The notes beneath the pieces are model-generated. The model did not search any database. It had not been told where the DNA came from and saw only the letters and a list, made by a program, of their open reading frames with translations. The position numbers and the translations under genes were made by a program. Positions 15,439 through 17,976 of a stretch of DNA of 17,976 bases are shown here, in pieces. Position 1 is the first letter of the stretch. Each line of letters begins with the position of its first letter. The stretch is from Deltaproteobacteria bacterium (GTDB lineage: Bacteria > SAR324 > NAC60-12): positions 1-17,976 of the forward strand of contig PAZT01000047.1 in assembly GCA_002716165.1 (NCBI GenBank), written 5' to 3'.

Positions 15439-16320
15439 TCAATAACAACGTACTGCGTCACCCTGTCTAATAATTTCTCTATATTTTGAGGGAACTTTGC
15501 CCCATGAGAAGTCCTCTTGTACGCGAAAAAGATTAAGCAGTCCGATTTTATCAAACTCTAAGCTAGAGATTCTGCGACCACTGGATCCTTTAATGTTTTT
15601 TCGTATTCGACGAAAAATTTTACATTCTTGTTCATCTTTGATTCGATTTTTCCGACCAATATTGATTCGCACATAAGCTCGATTAGCTCGAGACTCAATA
15701 ATAAAACCACTCAGAGGGAATCTCCCTCGCACAAGACTTCCTAGCTCTTCCCAAATGTCATTTGATTCTGAAAATACAAATGTGAATTCATGGTTCAACT
15801 CGTTTTTTACTGGATCTTCAACACGGATAATCCGAAATCTAATATAAGTACTCCAATCATTTTCATCAACTTTTTCTGGACTCGTTTGAATCCTCATAAG
15901 TACGATGTAGCGAACTTGCAGCCATTTCCCCAGCTCTATTGTTTGATTTATTAGTTCATCTTCAATTCTGCGTAAATTACCTCGCTTAAGATCAGCATTG
16001 AGTTTAGCAAATTCACTCCTGTTTAAAGCTCTTTTTACTCTTATATCATCAATTATTTTAAGATCTCCATGTTCCTCCAATACTGACTGCACAAAACTCA
16101 CGCTAAGAGATTTATGATAGCGCGAAAGGTTTTCTCCAAATTGTGCAGGAATGAAGGCAACAAATGATTTAGGGGTTAACAACTCTTCATCTGTTGGAGG
16201 TAATGGAACTTTATCCCCTTTATCTAGGGGAGCATTCATAAGCATTACCTGTTTTTGCCCGCATCCTGCCACGTAAAGTATAACAAAAAAAAAAGCACTA
16301 AATAAAATATATCTTATCAT
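15439..16320 (-). CDS. Lipoprotein with a FlgT-C-like C-terminal domain
   Basis: The 293-residue protein begins MIRYILFSAFFFVILYVAGC, a lipoprotein signal peptide with lipobox VAGC (Cys20). Gly at +2 suggests sorting to the outer membrane. An in-frame start 72 bases upstream would overlap ahcY and displace the signal, so ATG16320 is preferred. Residues about 45-200 (FVAFIPAQFGENLSRYHKSL, then VQSVLEEHGDLKIIDD and YIVLMRIQTS) look like the alpha/beta fold of CsgG/LpoB/TolB-N-type periplasmic proteins. Residues about 207-293 (ESRANRAYVRINIGRKNRIK, VPSKYREIIRQGDAVRC) resemble the FlgT C-terminal domain. Both assignments are by eye. The gene lies 34 bases from ahcY and 21 from the folate gene, a curious envelope insert in a C1 operon. 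Function unknown; a role in envelope or flagellar assembly is possible. Confidence 0.75.
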   Translation of the reverse strand: MIRYILFSAFFFVILYVAGCGQKQVMLMNAPLDKGDKVPLPPTDEELLTPKSFVAFIPAQFGENLSRYHKSLSVSFVQSVLEEHGDLKIIDDIRVKRALNRSEFAKLNADLKRGNLRRIEDELINQTIELGKWLQVRYIVLMRIQTSPEKVDENDWSTYIRFRIIRVEDPVKNELNHEFTFVFSESNDIWEELGSLVRGRFPLSGFIIESRANRAYVRINIGRKNRIKDEQECKIFRRIRKNIKGSSGRRISSLEFDKIGLLNLFRVQEDFSWGKVPSKYREIIRQGDAVRCY

Positions 16321-16354
16321 GTAATGCTGAACTATACTTTTCTCAAATAACCTT

Positions 16355-17704
16355 TTAGTAACGATAATGATCTGGTTTGTAGGGCCCATCAATGGAGATG
16401 TTCAAATATTCAGCTTGTTTTTTATTCAAGCGGGTTAACCTGACCCCCAATTTATCAAGGTGGAACCGTGCAACTTTTTCATCAAGTAATTTAGGAAGTA
16501 CATATACTTTATTCTGGTATTCTCTACCATTTTGCCACAGATCAATTTGAGCCATAATCTGATTAGTGAAACTATTTGACATCACAAATGCAGGATGACC
16601 GGTAGCACATCCTAAATTTACTAGTCGTCCTTCTGCAAGTAATATCATGCGCTTACCATCGGGCCAAACATACTGGTCGACTTGTGGCTTTATATTGATC
16701 TTCTTGAGAGAACTGTCATTATTTAAAGAGGCTACATCAATTTCTATATCAAAATGTCCAATATTACATACAATTGCCTGATCTTTCATGGCATCCATGT
16801 GGTCTCTGCAAATAATATCAGAACATCCTGTTGTAGTAACAAATATATCTGCTATGGGTGCCGCATCTTCCATTGTGACTACCTCATAGCCTTCCATTGA
16901 GGCTTGTAATGCACATATCGGATCAATCTCAGTAACAAGTACTCGTGCTCCCTGATTACGTAGTGATTGTGCAGAACCTTTTCCAACATCTCCAAACCCT
17001 GCAACTAAAGCAATTTTTCCAGCAATCATAACATCCGTTGCTCGTTTAATTCCATCTATAAGTGATTCTCTACAACCATATAAATTATCAAATTTGCTCT
17101 TAGTGACAGAATCGTTAACGTTGAATGCTGGAATCTTTAAATCTCCAAGGCTTTCCATTTGCTCTAGACGATGAATACCAGTTGTTGTTTCTTCGGAAAC
17201 TCCAATAATTCCTTCTAACAAATCAGGACGTTTTTGATGTACGTAGCCTGTGAGGTCACCCCCATCATCCAAAAGTAAATTTGGACCTTTACCGTCAGGC
17301 CACTTCAAAGTCTTATCAAGACACCACCAATATTCTTCCTCACTTTCTCCTTTCCACGCAAATACAGGTATGCCAGCCTCAGCAATTGCAGCAGCGGCTT
17401 CGTCTTGTGTAGAAAATATATTGCATGAAGACCAGCGAACCTCAGCTCCAAGTATTATAAGAGTTTCTATCAACACAGCAGTCTCAATTGTCATATGCAA
17501 AGATCCAGTAATTCGAGCCCCTGAAAGTGGTTTTTCATCTTTATATTCATCACGAAGCATCATTAGACCAGGCATTTCATGCTCTGCTATGGTAATACTT
17601 TTGCGGCCAAGTTCAGCTAAACTGAGGTCAGCTACTTTGAAATCTTTTTTAGCAATTTCAGTTCTTTTGACTCCATTTTGCATGTCATCGTAATTTAATT
17701 TCAC
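16355..17704 (-). CDS. ahcY: S-adenosyl-L-homocysteine hydrolase
   Basis: It splits S-adenosylhomocysteine, the product of SAM-dependent methylation, into adenosine and homocysteine using bound NAD. The 449 residues carry the full set of motifs: ITGSLHMTIETAVLI (65-79), CNIFSTQDEAAAAIA (94-108), the bacterial/plant-type insert around WKGESEEEYWWCLDKTL, DDGGDLT (146-152), VNDSVTKSKFDN (196-207), the NAD loop GFGDVGKG (236-243), and the C-terminal KPDHYRY whose Lys and Tyr reach into the neighbouring subunit of the tetramer. The start is GTG17704, supported by AAGGAG six bases upstream. A promoter candidate lies 92 bases upstream. It heads a probable operon with the lipoprotein, the folate cyclo-ligase and the YdcF-like gene. 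Confidence 0.97.
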   Translation of the reverse strand: MKLNYDDMQNGVKRTEIAKKDFKVADLSLAELGRKSITIAEHEMPGLMMLRDEYKDEKPLSGARITGSLHMTIETAVLIETLIILGAEVRWSSCNIFSTQDEAAAAIAEAGIPVFAWKGESEEEYWWCLDKTLKWPDGKGPNLLLDDGGDLTGYVHQKRPDLLEGIIGVSEETTTGIHRLEQMESLGDLKIPAFNVNDSVTKSKFDNLYGCRESLIDGIKRATDVMIAGKIALVAGFGDVGKGSAQSLRNQGARVLVTEIDPICALQASMEGYEVVTMEDAAPIADIFVTTTGCSDIICRDHMDAMKDQAIVCNIGHFDIEIDVASLNNDSSLKKINIKPQVDQYVWPDGKRMILLAEGRLVNLGCATGHPAFVMSNSFTNQIMAQIDLWQNGREYQNKVYVLPKLLDEKVARFHLDKLGVRLTRLNKKQAEYLNISIDGPYKPDHYRY

Positions 17705-17795
17705 GATATCTCCTTATGATAAAGTTAAGTAATTTTTGTGAGCCATTTTCTTTTTGCAAAGAGTGTGCTCGTATAACAAAAACAATTATAATTAA

Positions 17796-17823
17796 GTTAT
17801 AATACTAATGCAATACAAATCAA
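17796..17823 (-). promoter_or_regulatory. Candidate sigma70 promoter of the ahcY operon
   Basis: On the - strand TTGATT (17823-17818, four of six) and TATAAC (17801-17796, five of six) have a 16-base spacer. The leader to GTG17704 would be about 85 bases. No SAH- or SAM-riboswitch-like GC-rich stem set is visible in it. An A/T-tract follows upstream, near 17855-17880. Beyond this the right edge (17705-17976) holds only AT-rich DNA. Confidence 0.35.
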
Positions 17824-17976
17824 TATATGAACATATAATGATTTAAATGATTCATTTGTAAAAAAAATTTTTAAAAAGTTAGTTTAAACAAAATTTGATT
17901 TATTTATTGATTAATAAATATTTGTTTTCTCATTCAAATGATTAATGTTAAATGAATAAATATATATAATATCAAA

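Noticed and set aside
17250..17693. 147-codon open frame on the + strand inside ahcY
   Set aside because: It lies wholly antisense to the conserved ahcY N-terminal half, has low-complexity Ser/Ala content and no family resemblance.
17705..17976. SAH or SAM riboswitch in the ahcY leader
   Set aside because: The leader is almost entirely A/T and lacks the conserved GC-rich stems of known SAH or SAM riboswitches.

Overview
The window is AT-rich bacterial DNA with proteobacterial gene content: Mpl (muropeptide recycling), a proteobacterial-type S-adenosylhomocysteine hydrolase, 5-formyl-THF cyclo-ligase, an outer-membrane-type lipoprotein and several CoA-dependent catabolic enzymes. The mix suits an AT-rich, possibly marine, Gram-negative heterotroph, for example a SAR324-like or other deep proteobacterial lineage. 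That placement is inference, because no rRNA or other phylogenetic marker is present.

Left arm, all on the + strand (1-9252). A decayed amino-acid-type ABC ATPase (335-976) has lost its N-terminus and carries an in-frame stop. It is followed by a catabolic block: a class III CoA-transferase (1065-2297), a TauD-type Fe(II)/2-oxoglutarate dioxygenase (2348-3178), an acyl-CoA-dehydrogenase-fold enzyme (3295-4516) broken by one extra G, and a ThDP enzyme of the acetolactate-synthase fold (4509-6134) coupled to it by an ATGAGTAA overlap. The dehydrogenase-like protein is the key. Both positions that hold the catalytic Glu in ordinary acyl-CoA dehydrogenases are replaced (Gln and Gly), Arg84 is kept, and the protein closely resembles what I remember of 3-sulfinopropionyl-CoA desulfinase from Advenella. 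With the CoA-transferase next to it, the block looks like an organosulfur (sulfinate) degradation module that activates an acid as its CoA ester, releases sulfite and yields an acyl-CoA. The dioxygenase and ThDP enzyme would be unexplained upstream steps. Mpl (6298-7719) and an AMP-forming acyl-CoA synthetase-like protein with altered catalytic motifs (7744-9252) follow.

Middle (9261-12576). An SDR oxidoreductase on the - strand converges on the synthetase. A 335-base AT-rich gap with a promoter-like sequence precedes a possible small membrane peptide (10370-10567). Next come a CoA-binding-domain protein and O-acetylhomoserine sulfhydrylase, joined by a TAATG stop/start overlap.

Right arm, all on the - strand (12684-17704). 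From the right edge leftwards, ahcY, a FlgT-C-like lipoprotein, 5-formyltetrahydrofolate cyclo-ligase and a YdcF/DUF218 protein form a probable operon with gaps of 34, 21 and 81 bases. A gene-free 478-base stretch then separates them from a CaCA-family cation/Ca2+ antiporter. ahcY, the folate enzyme and the nearby sulfhydrylase give the right half a methionine/C1/sulfur theme that fits the sulfinate idea on the left, though sulfite release feeding sulfhydrylation is only inference.

No tRNA, rRNA, CRISPR array, insertion sequence or phage gene was seen.
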